A DNA stretch of 64,000 nucleotides from positions 20,748,278 to 20,812,277 of the forward strand of contig OY783194.1 in the NCBI GenBank assembly GCA_963678675.1, written 5' to 3'. A program made the position numbers and the translations under genes. The notes beneath the pieces were generated by a model that was given only the letters and a program-made list of their open reading frames with translations, was not told the DNA's origin and did not search any database. Positions 31,234 through 41,468 of this stretch are shown here, piece by piece. Source of the stretch: Xiphydria camelus (lineage: Eukaryota; Arthropoda; Insecta; Hymenoptera; Xiphydriidae). Each line of letters begins with the position of its first letter. Position 1 is the first letter of the stretch.

Positions 31234-32036
31234 TATGGGTGATTCTCCACAAAGATTACTTTTTGGAAGTTGTGTTTGAAAAAGTAAATATAAGAACAGT
31301 TAAACTGTTGTAATTATAAAATTTCAATAAAACATCAATCAAAACGGAAAGTCTTCTAATGGAATACATTTAATTTTTAATTTTGTTTCATTTTAAAGAG
31401 ATTTCTTTAAAAAGTGCATGCAGAGAGGTGGCTTAAGAACAGAGGAATGGCATTCTTACCAGAGGACTGATCGCTACTATGCGACACCTTGTATTTTGGT
31501 TGATGTTTCATTGTAACGCAAAAACAGTACTATTTTGAATAAAACCAGTTACTGAATGGAAATCGACATAGAATTCTTGTCTTTCTGCATCGATATTTTA
31601 GATGCTATTGCCATATATGGGTTTATACGGCAGGCTGTAACTTTAGCCAGAGGACTGATGGTTGAACTTGGTGACATAATTTAGCAAACCAAACAAGATA
31701 AACATTCATTATTTTGGTGTCAAGGAATAGGGTAAATATTTTTCAACGATTCTACTAAATAAGAAAAAATAAAAGAGGCTATATTTTCATAAATATGGCT
31801 TTCTATCATTATAACATTTTATGTGGCGTAAGTGGTGATAGCCAGAGGACATGACGTTTTCAATATTTTAGAGTAGTTTAAAAAAAATTGAAATATTCTT
31901 TTTCAGTTATATACGAAATGAGTTGACAATAATAATCCCTTTTTGTAATATGTATAATGAAACATTATTTATTTGTTCTATTAATGTTAAATATGCAGTA
32001 ACAGCAAAAAGTAACTGTTGCAGACAATCACCCATA
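31234..32036. mobile_element. 803-bp MITE, TATGGGTGATT ends
   Basis: Ends TATGGGTGATT and AATCACCCATA are inverted and flanked by TA (31232-31233, 32037-32038). Inside, a CCAGAGGACTGAT-type phrase recurs three times (about 31460, 31650, 31841). No coding frame; a Tc1/mariner-type non-autonomous element is the likeliest class. Confidence 0.6.
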
Positions 32037-32094
32037 TACAGTGCGGTTAATGTAATACAAGCGTAGCTTACGTAAGTAAGTGATTTATACAATT

Positions 32095-34855
32095 GAAGAC
32101 CTTATTGCAACATAATGATATGCCACAAAAAGGAAAAACCGGAATATTAAGGTCTAAAGTTTTAAAGAAATCTGTAAAATACGCATCTCAACATAGCAAT
32201 CTGTGTATTGGTTATGTGATGACTTTACATATTGAGAATTTATATCGATCATTATTATAAAATAAAACACAAGTTTTTACGAAAAAAAATAGCATTTATT
32301 ACAAAAAACTGTGGCTTATCACTTTTTTACATAACTAAAGTTGAACATAAGTACAAAATGATAAGTAGAGTCCTCGAAAGAAAACTAAAACGTCAGATAT
32401 GAATACAGAACAAAACTAAGACGTCACATCATATTGCAAGTCTTTCTTAATCTTCCAAAATGTCCACGTCTTCAACATCAGCACTTGCATTTAGCTGGTT
32501 ATAAAAGGCGTGGTCGATCGGCGGTATGTACGGTAAGAGTGTCTGAATATTCTTGAGCTTGTTTGCTGCAATTTTTATAGGCTCGTTGTATTTTTTTCTA
32601 ATGTCAGATAGTTTTGACGTTGCTGGTCTTCCTTTTCTCACAATGTTTACTTGTCTGTACTCTCCATTCACCGTATATTTGACAAAAAATGACCCAGTAT
32701 TTTCAGCCTTGAAGAGAAAACTGAAAAGTCCAGCAAAATTTAAGTTTTGCTTATCAGGAAAACGGGCATTTTTGTTGATATTATTCACCAAAGGCTCAAA
32801 GGAGTAAAAATCGTTCTGGGTCATAACAGTAACTTGAAACGGGTTCTTTTTATTTGCTTCTTTTACAACTTTCAGCCAACCCTCTGGTGAGTAAATTACT
32901 GGTGCGTGTTTTCGTTGTCGTTTTTCTATATGGGCAAAATCTCGATCCGATGGTAAATGGGTGTGGCCACTGACGAGAAAATGGTGGGTAATTTTTTGAA
33001 ACTTTTTTTCTTTCACTAGTTGCAGCCAAAATGCCATCATCTGCCAATTCTTATTTTGGCCGGGGCAGTTGTCTGTGAAGACAACAAGTTCTTTAACACA
33101 CATCTGACTTGTCTTCTAAAAATTTTAATACCACAGATATTACTTCATCAGCACCTCGTCTTGCCTGGTCTTCTATCCATAAGTACATGTAGCCTCTTTC
33201 ATTTGTGCAGTCATGCACTCCTAAGTTATAAAGCCAGACTTTCCGGTAATAGAATGCAGGACTAGTGGTTAACTTTGGCAGCGGCATAGCTTGCTGTAAG
33301 TCAAAAGAGATCACGAGTTCTTTTGGAACACGTTTTGATTGTTCCGCTTCAAATTTGAGCAAGTCTTGCATTGCTGCAGCCCGAGCTTTGTGAAGATTCA
33401 AGGCCGTACCTAACTCCTTTTCTCCCGTGTCGTCTTTAACTTGTTTTGCTGCATCCATCTTAATGCTTATCTCGTCACAAGTCTTACATGTGTCAGACTT
33501 GGGTAATTTGAACCCCACGTTGTAGTGGGTAGCAAATATTTTCCTATAAGCGCTTTCTTTAACAGGTCGAATATTTTGCTGCTCACACCAAGGTACATAA
33601 AAATCTGCATACAAGCCCGATATAGTCATATCGCAATCGAGATAAGTTTTCTGCATATTTTTAGCCCTGTTATAGTGGCTTTGGTATTTCGGAATTGATT
33701 CGATGTGAGATTTTACTGACTGAATTTGTTCATTCGAGAGCCTGTTCGGTCTAGTATTATGTTTGCCGCGCATATCTGGAGCAGGTACCAGAGCTCCACT
33801 TGACTTCATTTTAACAATGTTATTTACTCTCCCCCGCGTGAATTCTGAAGACCGGGGATGCTCATAAATTCTGCCTCGCACACTTTAACTTCTTCATTAC
33901 TAGTGGCAATAAGATACTGAGCAGTGAACTTTCTTCTGGACTCATTGTTTTTTGTTTTTTCTTATATGATCTCTTTTTATTCTCAATTCTGATGCAGCCG
34001 AAAAGGTAGCTGTTTTGAAGATCGAATGAACTTAGGTCCCAAAACTTTGTAAATATTGTCTCAGGATTGATTTTCAACTTCTCCCTGCATTTATTTTTGC
34101 AGCTACAAGCTGGGCCAATTTCGCGAGGTTTAATTACCTTTTTAGCCTTTTTTGATGTGTACTGCTTTCCCGAATTGCGTCTTCCTTTTCTCTGAACCCG
34201 ATCATAGTTTTGTTCACTTCTTTGTCTCCATCTTGTTGGTTTTCGTTCGTGTGTGTTCCTCTTCACCCCGTGAAAGTGTTGAAGTGGTGTTGGAAAGTGT
34301 CGTTCGGTTTCCTGGTATTTCATCCTAAAACAAAAATTTCCAGGTATAAAACAAAGATATAAAAAAGAAAACCATCCTGAATTTTCTGACAAGAACATGA
34401 TAAGCCACATGGCATATCACATTCTTACCTTAAAATTTTTAACCAATTTTTACTTTAAACCATGATAAGCCACAAAAATCAAAAACATAACCCTACCTCA
34501 CTAGTTTCTGCTGAATCGTCGCTGTCACTAGGCGCAAAATCTTTGTCCTTCAGGCTGTCGTCACTGTTTTCTGTAAAAGCTTCATCAGCACTGCTATCTT
34601 CATTTTTATTGGCACTTGAAGAGGCACATACTTGCGAGCAGGAGGCCATGTTGGTGTGGCTTGTCATCTTCTAAGTGCAGAAATAAGGCGAACAAGAGCA
34701 ATGCAAAAACGTGACTCTGCAATACCGCTGCCATCTATGGGAGAAATGCGAAACCCACCTTTGTGTGGCATGTCATGATTTTGCCTAAGTCGACGGACCA
34801 ATAAAACAGATTTCTGTAAAAATGTGGCTTATCATTGTGTTGCAATAAGGTCTTC
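32095..34855 (-). mobile_element. Transposon with 4-bp AATT TSD, copy 2 of the unnamed family
   Basis: Ends GAAGACCTTATTGCAACATA and the complement of TGTTGCAATAAGGTCTTC are near-perfect inverted repeats of about 32 bp, flanked by AATT (32091-32094, 34856-34859). A 2.76-kb interior encodes one transposase on the minus strand with introns. A 4-bp TSD recalls the Sola superfamily, but I cannot confirm this. Well-preserved ends suggest relatively recent movement. Confidence 0.7.
32447..34667 (-). pseudogene. Unnamed-family DDE-like transposase, copy 2
   Basis: Exon 1 (34667-about 34496) starts MTSHTNMASC and is acidic; donor GAG/GTAGGG. Exon 2 starts at 34324 (acceptor TTTTAG) and carries a basic stretch, REIGPACSCKNKCREKL (Cys cluster) and TKFWDLSSFDLQNSY. 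From 33881: DMRGKHNTRPNRL, DTCKTCDE, FDLQQAMPLPKL and RGYMYLWIEDQARRG. From 33103: VVFTDNCPGQNKN, PSDRDFAHIEKR, then a C-terminal IPPIDHAFYNQL close to the copy 1 ending. Candidate catalytic acidic residues are in SFDLQQ, FTDNCPGQNKN and PSDRDF. Frames change near 33880 and 33100, at single-base breaks. Product probably binds the 32-bp termini and moves the element when intact. Confidence 0.65.
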
Positions 34856-36262
34856 AATTGTTCTCTCCAGGTGAGTATGCGGTAGTGTGTTAAGGAGGTT
34901 GCTCAGCTAACGCAAAATGGTTAGAAAAGACTGAAATTTTTTGAGGTTATTGACGAAGACATATTACGAATCTCTACAAAATTTCAGATGATTCGTTTTT
35001 TTTGTTTTCCAGAAATTAATTATTAAAGTTACGGTCTAATACGCAGGCGACATAGCGAAATCTGTACCAAAATTCTAATAAAATACTCATGCTTTAACAA
35101 AAATGGTAAGAATTGAATAGAAATAGATGTAACAGATTCTTTACATTTTTATGAATAATTTCTGCGCAGAGCGAAACGTTTTGTCTACGTCGTAATCGAG
35201 ATATTAACCCATTACTGGCCAAGAAAAGTTAAACACATTTTTTATTTTATTTTTTTATTAAAGTAAATATAAAATACATGAAATAAGACAGCTTTTTATT
35301 AGAAAAAATATATATAGTATTTTTCACACACAAAAAATAGGGTGCGTATACGCACCTTTGGCCGAAAACAGTTAATATTATTATAAAACACAAATTAGAT
35401 TTTTATATGAAAACTTTCAAAACAATCTGGGTGTAAATGTACGTTACATTTTTTACACATATAAATGGTATTACTCTTACAAAATCGACATTTTCTTCTT
35501 GCATTTTTAGCCTCTCTAATTATGATATGTCCGATATTATCGAACCTTATGTCGCCTGGTAGAGCAGATTTTGAAGGTCTTCCATATGATGAACTGACTT
35601 TTGCTGAGGTCGAAGCCTCATTAGTGTCTTCTGCTTCTCCATTGTATTTTAGCAAAGATAGTGCTAAACTCGAACGATATTCCAGTTGGGAAATTTTACT
35701 TTCATTCGCGATGTTGAAAATTTTCCAACTGTTCACCACCATACTATCAATAACGTTGGTAAACAATGGCCACCACCACTTTTTACCTCTTATACTAATT
35801 CGATAATTAGCAATACCATTATCATGGAGGTCAACCCCGCCCATGTGTTGGTTATATTGGTGAATAACACTTGGTTGATTGATAAGCGTTTCCTTGCGCT
35901 CCTTGCGGTTGTAACGTTTAGCTTGTGTAAGTGGTAAAACATTACAGAAATTCGTCATGACAGTGACAACAGAATTATCGTTCCATCGAGTAGCAAGAAC
36001 CTTCAAGTTTGAGTCAAAAGCAGAAGTGTGAGATCCTCTGGGCTTTTTTGACATGGTTTTGTTGTCTTCAAGAGGACATTTCGCAGTGCGGTTGTCTCTT
36101 ACTGTCCCAGTCGCAAAGAACCCTTTTTCTCCCAAACTTTTAAAAAGGGAAAATGATGTGAAAAAGTTATCAAAAAATATTTTGTGTTGTTGTGGAATTT
36201 CTACAACAGACAGAAGCTCTAGCACAACTCTTGATCCTAATAGACCCATATTTTTAGATTTA

Positions 36263-39166
36263 AGGTGAAGTGGGGTAAATGTGATATAGTTTTTGAATAG
36301 TTCACGAACAAAGGAATAATACTTACACTTTTAATGGAATAAAAAATACTCAATGCTTTGATTACAGTTCTTAATCGATTCTAGGGCTGAAATCTTTTCA
36401 GCTCCTTTTTGAAAAATGTCAGGTAATTTTTTTTAAAACGATGTCAATATATCACATTTACCCCGAAGTTTGGGGCAAATGTGGCAATGCTACCTACCTA
36501 CCTATAAATAAGTTACTTGAAATAGAATAGGGCTAATGTATAACGATTGTAGTTTGCTCATTATTTTGCTTTTTACAAAATTAAATTACAACAATCGAGT
36601 ACAAAGTTATAAACTTTATTCAAAAACTAAAAAAATAATTTTATTTGTAGTCAAAACAAATGTTATATGGAATGTAAGTACAAACATAAAAAGAAATATT
36701 AGATTATATATTCAAAAGAAAAATACGTCTTTCCTACATTAACAGGCTAAATTATAGCCTTCAAATGACACTGAAAATATAAAAGAACCACGTCTATTGA
36801 TAATGGGCTCTGGCAGAACCATAACAATGTCAGTTTGCTCTACAGTGTCCATATCCTCCACGTTTGGCCATGAAAATATATTTTTTGAAAATTTTGCGAA
36901 CTTAACTATCCAACCATCATCAAATGATTCAGTCACCATTCCAACAAAATGCTTTCTTACTTTCTTTGTGCAGTATTTAACTAGCACCCAAGAATTAGGG
37001 GTTACAGTTTGATCAACATCTTCATTTTTATCCACGTTAGCATCTTTCAGCTCTTGCCAAAACTCTTCAGGGTTATCGGAATCCATATAAGGCGGAGACT
37101 CAGGTTCGATATCTTCACTACTTGAGGAAACTGATTGTTTTTTAGCATTTCTCTTAGTTGGTTTTGATTGCCCTGTTTTTTTTGATTGTTGTGGTTTCTC
37201 GTGTGATTTTTTAAGTTTTTCTTTAAGTCGATCCAATGCCTCTTCTGAAGTTAATAATTCCGATCCAGGACATACCCTTGATTTTTTTTGTTGCTCTAGT
37301 TTAGGTGCTTGGCGAACTGCGGACAGTAACAAGTTCTCGAATGATGTACTAGCACTGGGTTCTTCTTCCGGCATTTCTTTCGAAGTAGTAGCCACTGCAG
37401 CGTCATCTGCTATCGAATTTCCGTCAATAGCTACAGCATTTGTCGCCACCATGGTTTCTTCGATGTGCTGATTAGTCTTAAAATCATTCCACCTTTTCAG
37501 AGTTTCTGGTGCGAAAACTTGCTCTGGTATAACATTTTTATTAAGTGGCGAAATTCCGCCTTTTCGGAAGCCACTCTTTATAACCTCAGTTGAAATACCT
37601 TTCCAGGTTTGACAGAGAAACTGTGAAAATATTCTCTTTGGCAGTTTCTGGCCCACATGCTGTCGTTGCCAAGATATCAACTTTTCATCCCATTTTAATT
37701 TGAAGGGTCGAAAGACAGAAAGGTCTAAAGGTCGTAGTAGATGGCTACTGTGCGGGGGCAGTTTTAATATTGTTATATCGTTCTGAATTGCTGCTTCAAG
37801 TATTTCCAAATTTATATGAGTTGAATGACCATCATAAATTATCAAAACAGGACGTTCTGGACCAAGTACTGGAATCAAAGTCTTCAGGAAGTAATTTGTA
37901 AAAATGTCACACTCCATCCAGCCTTTTCTGCTTGCAGCATAAACGGTGCCAGGAAAGTCTTGTTTGGGAGGAGGAAGCCACTGATCCCACAAGTGTTTGC
38001 CTTTATATATTATTAACGGTGGAGCTTTACCGCCAGCTGCATTGCACATCAAGAGAAAAGTTGTGTTTTCTTCACCCGGGGAACTTATTGTCCTCGAAGA
38101 TGGATTGTTAACTGCTCCGACCACTTTGGATTTTCTCGGGTCTATGCTTAAGCTGCTTTCGTCTAGGTTCCATATCCTGTGAGGCTTGTCAAAAATCTGA
38201 AGATCTATCATAGTATTTTCCAACAAGTCAAAATAGGCATAAATTATGAATGGATCTAACGCTTTCTTCCTAGCATATTCCATATTTTGTGGGATCTTGA
38301 GGCTCATATTATGCCGTCGCTTGAAGTTAAGAAACCAGTCCTCACCAGGGACTCCATCTTTAAAATTCGTCTTGATTTCATTTTCCCTTACAAACTTCCC
38401 AACCATTTCAAATACTTCTTTCCTTGACAAACCGAACCCCCACTTTTCTAGTGTCTTCAAGCCATTGGCTAACTTCAGTTCTTCTGCGATTGGAATACTT
38501 GTTGGACGTCCTTTATTTTCTTGTTTCTTTCCCCGGATACCTTTAATACGACTGTAGAGGGTAACATAAGGTATTTTAAATTGTTTACAAGCCCCATATA
38601 TCGCTATTCCTCCTGCATTCACTTCGTTTATTGCCAAAGTTAAATCTTCCTTCGTATATTTTATATCAGTTGTATTTCTTTTTTTGATATAAGTTCGCAC
38701 CATGATGTATCTAGAACAACGGGGTAAATGTATTACATATCTCACAATTGCCCCATATTCATGTTTCACATTTGCCCCTAAAATCATTTTTCATGGGGCA
38801 AATGTGATATAATAAAAAAAATACATAATCGTGATGGTTTAGTCATAATGATTGGTACACGCGATAATATACAACTATAAAGAATAAGTTTCAAAATACT
38901 AAACCAGACTTACCTCGGAAACTATAAATTTCACATAAGAATTCCTAAATACGTGTCAACTTGAATATCAGGTTATGTTATGACGGATCGTTGAATCGCT
39001 AGCTGCAGCTACTCTGAGTAAAATTTGAGTTCACTCTAATATTGCGCTTATCCCTATACAAGCTTAAAGAGTTATAAGGTAGATGGCAACACTAGTAATA
39101 CATTTGCATCAAATTTATGAACCATTATCACATTTGCCCCATTATCACATTTACCCCACTTCACCT
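36263..39166 (-). mobile_element. 2.9-kb Tigger/pogo-like transposon, intact ORF, TA TSD
   Basis: Ends AGGTGAAGTGGGGTAAATGT and the inverted copy on the right (ends ACCCCACTTCACCT) are flanked by TA (36261-36262, 39167-39168). Several extra GGGGCAAATGTGATA-type motifs lie just inside both ends (about 36462-36490, 38790-38812, 39124-39155), likely transposase binding sites. It encodes one uninterrupted transposase. Intact ORF, clean ends and TSD suggest a recent, possibly still competent copy. Confidence 0.88.
36739..38703 (-). CDS. Tigger/pogo-family transposase (DDE_1), intact
   Basis: The frame is open from 38787; I start at the second Met (MVRTYIKKRN, 38703) because the first 28 codons run through subterminal repeat DNA. 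This gives 654 residues. Domain order: psq-type HTH (ALTLAINEV-like, then YVTLYSRIKG), a second HTH (WFLNFKRRHNMSLKIPQ), then the DDE_1 core with IWNLDESSLS, IIYDGHSTH and LLRPLDLSVF holding the three catalytic Asp (residues 209, 319 and 355 counted from 38787). The C-terminus is Ser/Lys-rich with PPYMDSD and a final region with WVLVKYCTKKVRKHFVG, seen in many insect Tigger-like proteins. It inserted into the piggyBac transposase gene in the same orientation. No internal stop. Confidence 0.88.
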   Translation of the reverse strand: MVRTYIKKRNTTDIKYTKEDLTLAINEVNAGGIAIYGACKQFKIPYVTLYSRIKGIRGKKQENKGRPTSIPIAEELKLANGLKTLEKWGFGLSRKEVFEMVGKFVRENEIKTNFKDGVPGEDWFLNFKRRHNMSLKIPQNMEYARKKALDPFIIYAYFDLLENTMIDLQIFDKPHRIWNLDESSLSIDPRKSKVVGAVNNPSSRTISSPGEENTTFLLMCNAAGGKAPPLIIYKGKHLWDQWLPPPKQDFPGTVYAASRKGWMECDIFTNYFLKTLIPVLGPERPVLIIYDGHSTHINLEILEAAIQNDITILKLPPHSSHLLRPLDLSVFRPFKLKWDEKLISWQRQHVGQKLPKRIFSQFLCQTWKGISTEVIKSGFRKGGISPLNKNVIPEQVFAPETLKRWNDFKTNQHIEETMVATNAVAIDGNSIADDAAVATTSKEMPEEEPSASTSFENLLLSAVRQAPKLEQQKKSRVCPGSELLTSEEALDRLKEKLKKSHEKPQQSKKTGQSKPTKRNAKKQSVSSSSEDIEPESPPYMDSDNPEEFWQELKDANVDKNEDVDQTVTPNSWVLVKYCTKKVRKHFVGMVTESFDDGWIVKFAKFSKNIFSWPNVEDMDTVEQTDIVMVLPEPIINRRGSFIFSVSFEGYNLAC

Positions 39167-40488
39167 TATCTGTTTTTCCACCATACGGAATAAACTTGAA
39201 TAAGTATCCGGTATCGGAGCAAAGGCACCATAGCTTGAAGCCAAATCGCACTGGTTTTCCGCGAATGAACATTTTGCACGAATGACGACCAAAATATGGC
39301 ACCATTTCTTCATCTATTGCAAGATGTTCTGAGAATATTCCAAACTGAACACACTTTTTATTGATGATGTCAAATATGGGCGTGAGCTTTGCAAATTTAT
39401 CACCTTTATTTAGCAGCGTGTTGTCTGATAAATGAATGTTTTGTTTTATTGACCTGAATTTATTACGGCTCATACATTCTCTTACAATACGCACTTCTTT
39501 GTCTTCATCTTTTGACCAGTACATGTCAGTTTGTGGCAAATTATGATAACCAGACAATATAAGTATACCAAGAAATTTCTTTAGATTTTCTTCGGTAAGA
39601 TGAAAGTCGTGACGATTGTTCTGAGATGCATAAGTGTTTGAAAATCGTAAAATATTGTCAATTACTTCCTTGTCAAAAAATAAGACAAATATTTCGAGGG
39701 GTGACTTGCCACCATGTTCAGATATTATATGTTCAATATTTCGATTATTGAATGCTTCAGGTACAGTAGAATAAGTAGTCGAATCGGTTTTTTTCCAGTT
39801 TGGCACAGTGGTTGCTTTTTGTTTTGGAGCTTTTTTAGGTTTTACCTTATTACAATTTGCAATAGTGCTCAGTGGCCGCTCATCGTCCGAATCAAAATCA
39901 TTATCCCTGTTTGTATGAATTTCATAAGTTCCCGCAATATCCGTGTCTAAATTTTCTTCCCCAATTATGTTTTCATCAATATTTTCCTCATCGGTTATTT
40001 CGTCTGGTTCTGGCGGCACATAAACAACATCAATCGATTCATTATTTTCACAATCTAGATCTTCCTCCAAAGCAGCGAGTAATTCTTTGGTGGTTAGTGG
40101 CCTTTTTGCTTCCCATTTTGACAGCTTACTGCTACAAAAACACAACGTTACGAATCTATAACGATAACAATTTTTTAAAGTTGGAAATGCCAGGTATGTT
40201 TCGAAATTCGCACCTTTATATATAAAGAAATATATCTTACCTCATTTTCAGTATCCGTGAATAGAATGCAAAACACAAAACACAAAAACTGGTAAAATGA
40301 ATATATATTTTACGTAATAAGCACTTTCTAAATAACTCTGCAAGAAGATTTTCAGAGACAGCTAGAAACCAACTGAGGTATAAATCGACTAGCCATTAGC
40401 CAAGAGTTTTATACCGAGATGCAGAACACGTCTAAACCTGAACGAACACGCGCAATTCGCCCAATGCCACGCGCTGCAGCAAATAATC

Positions 40489-40650
40489 AGGGGTCCCTTT
40501 CTCGAGTCACTCGCAAAGTTACGTATACTTATCTTAGCGAATAGACCAATCAGGATAAAGTATTCCGTTGTGGTGGAGTTACGGATTGGTCTATTCACTA
40601 AGATGCGTATACATTTCTCTTGCGAGTGAATCGAGAAAGGGGGCCCTGGC
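40489..40650. mobile_element. 162-bp hairpin MITE inside piggyBac
   Basis: CAGGGGTCCCTTTCTCGAGT...GAATAGACCAATC is repeated inverted as GATTGGTCTATTC...CGAGAAAGGGGGCCCTGG. It forms an almost complete stem of about 70 bp. No ORF. Target duplication not evident. Confidence 0.6.
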
Positions 40651-41056
40651 AGATGCGGTGCTATCGTTATCGGCCAAAGGTGCGTATACGCATCCATTCA
40701 TAATAATTGACATTATCAACTTTTGTTTCAAAAATACAGATAAAAGGATATGTAGATGTCAAAATAGTTCTATTTTACTTATATATTATAAAAAAAAATA
40801 TTTAAAAAATATTACTTACTAACTAGAATAACTATTTATATGAAGATATGCACAATAACGTGAAAAGTCGCATTTTTCTTTTCAAAAAAGAAAGAGAACA
40901 ATGTTTATTTTGCATGAGATAAAAATATAGATAAGATCTCTAAACAGTTTAGAAGCAACTCTCTGACAAAACTAATTAAAAATTTGAATGTTTATATAAA
41001 AGAAAAATTCTTACTAAAAGGGTGCGTGTACGCATCTTTGGCCAGTAATGGGTTAA

Positions 41057-41468
41057 TAAAATAAAAAGGAAAATTGTAGCTGGCTGCCGTAAAATAATAA
41101 AACACAGTACGGCGCGCGCGCGACGCGTGGCAACGTCGCTATCGAATCGACCATCTTGATTTGGCGCTGAATTTGAACGTACAAACTGTTGTTCTCCGAT
41201 TATAAATGAAATTTCTTGCTGCAGCGCGACGAAGATCATTTCAATATTTTTTACCATAGTTGTTTTTTTTAATTGCTTTTACCATTTTTGTTTTTTTCTT
41301 GTAAATACACGGGAGCGTAATACAATGTAATAAATACGAAAAACAATCATAATTAAAATCTGTTTATTCCGAAGATAACAAATGACATTAACAAACAGAA
41401 AACAGAAACACTTAAACATAAAAAAGTTTATCGCTTATACATCTAATCAGACAGCTCTTGGAAATGAT
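41057..41468. other. 3' non-coding part of the TTAA element (copy 2)
   Basis: Downstream of the exonuclease stop and next to the piggyBac TTAA. No gene recognised; a (CG)-rich tract GCGCGCGCGCGACGCG lies near 41113. Confidence 0.4.

Larger units (their letters stand above)
35395..40145 (-). pseudogene. piggyBac transposase, split by a Tigger-like element
   Basis: A DDD transposase that moves the element by TTAA cut-and-paste. The N-terminal part (40145-39169) has an acidic leader (LTTKELLAALEEDLD) and the catalytic region with DEEMVPYFGRH (first Asp) and LWCLCSDTGY. The C-terminal part (36260-35395) has FFDNFFTS (second Asp), GGVDLHDN (third Asp) and a Cys-rich end, CRFCKSNTIYMCKKC...HPDCF. 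Reading across the insert with one TA gives ...GGKTD-KSKNMGLLGS... in frame, so the gene was open when it was hit. Start: the first Met of the open stretch (MCFCSSKL), possibly within an exon; a better start is not visible. Confidence 0.88.
35208..41052 (-). mobile_element. piggyBac element, TTAA TSD, interrupted
   Basis: Ends CCCATTACTGGCCAA (left) and the complement on the right (GGCCAGTAATGGG, to 41052) are inverted and flanked by TTAA (35204-35207, 41053-41056). Subterminal copies of GGTGCGTATACGCA-type repeats occur at about 35340, 40679 and 41022. The transposase gene is on the minus strand and is cut by a 2.9-kb Tigger-like element. A hairpin MITE lies near the 5' end (40489-40650). 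Confidence 0.88.
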
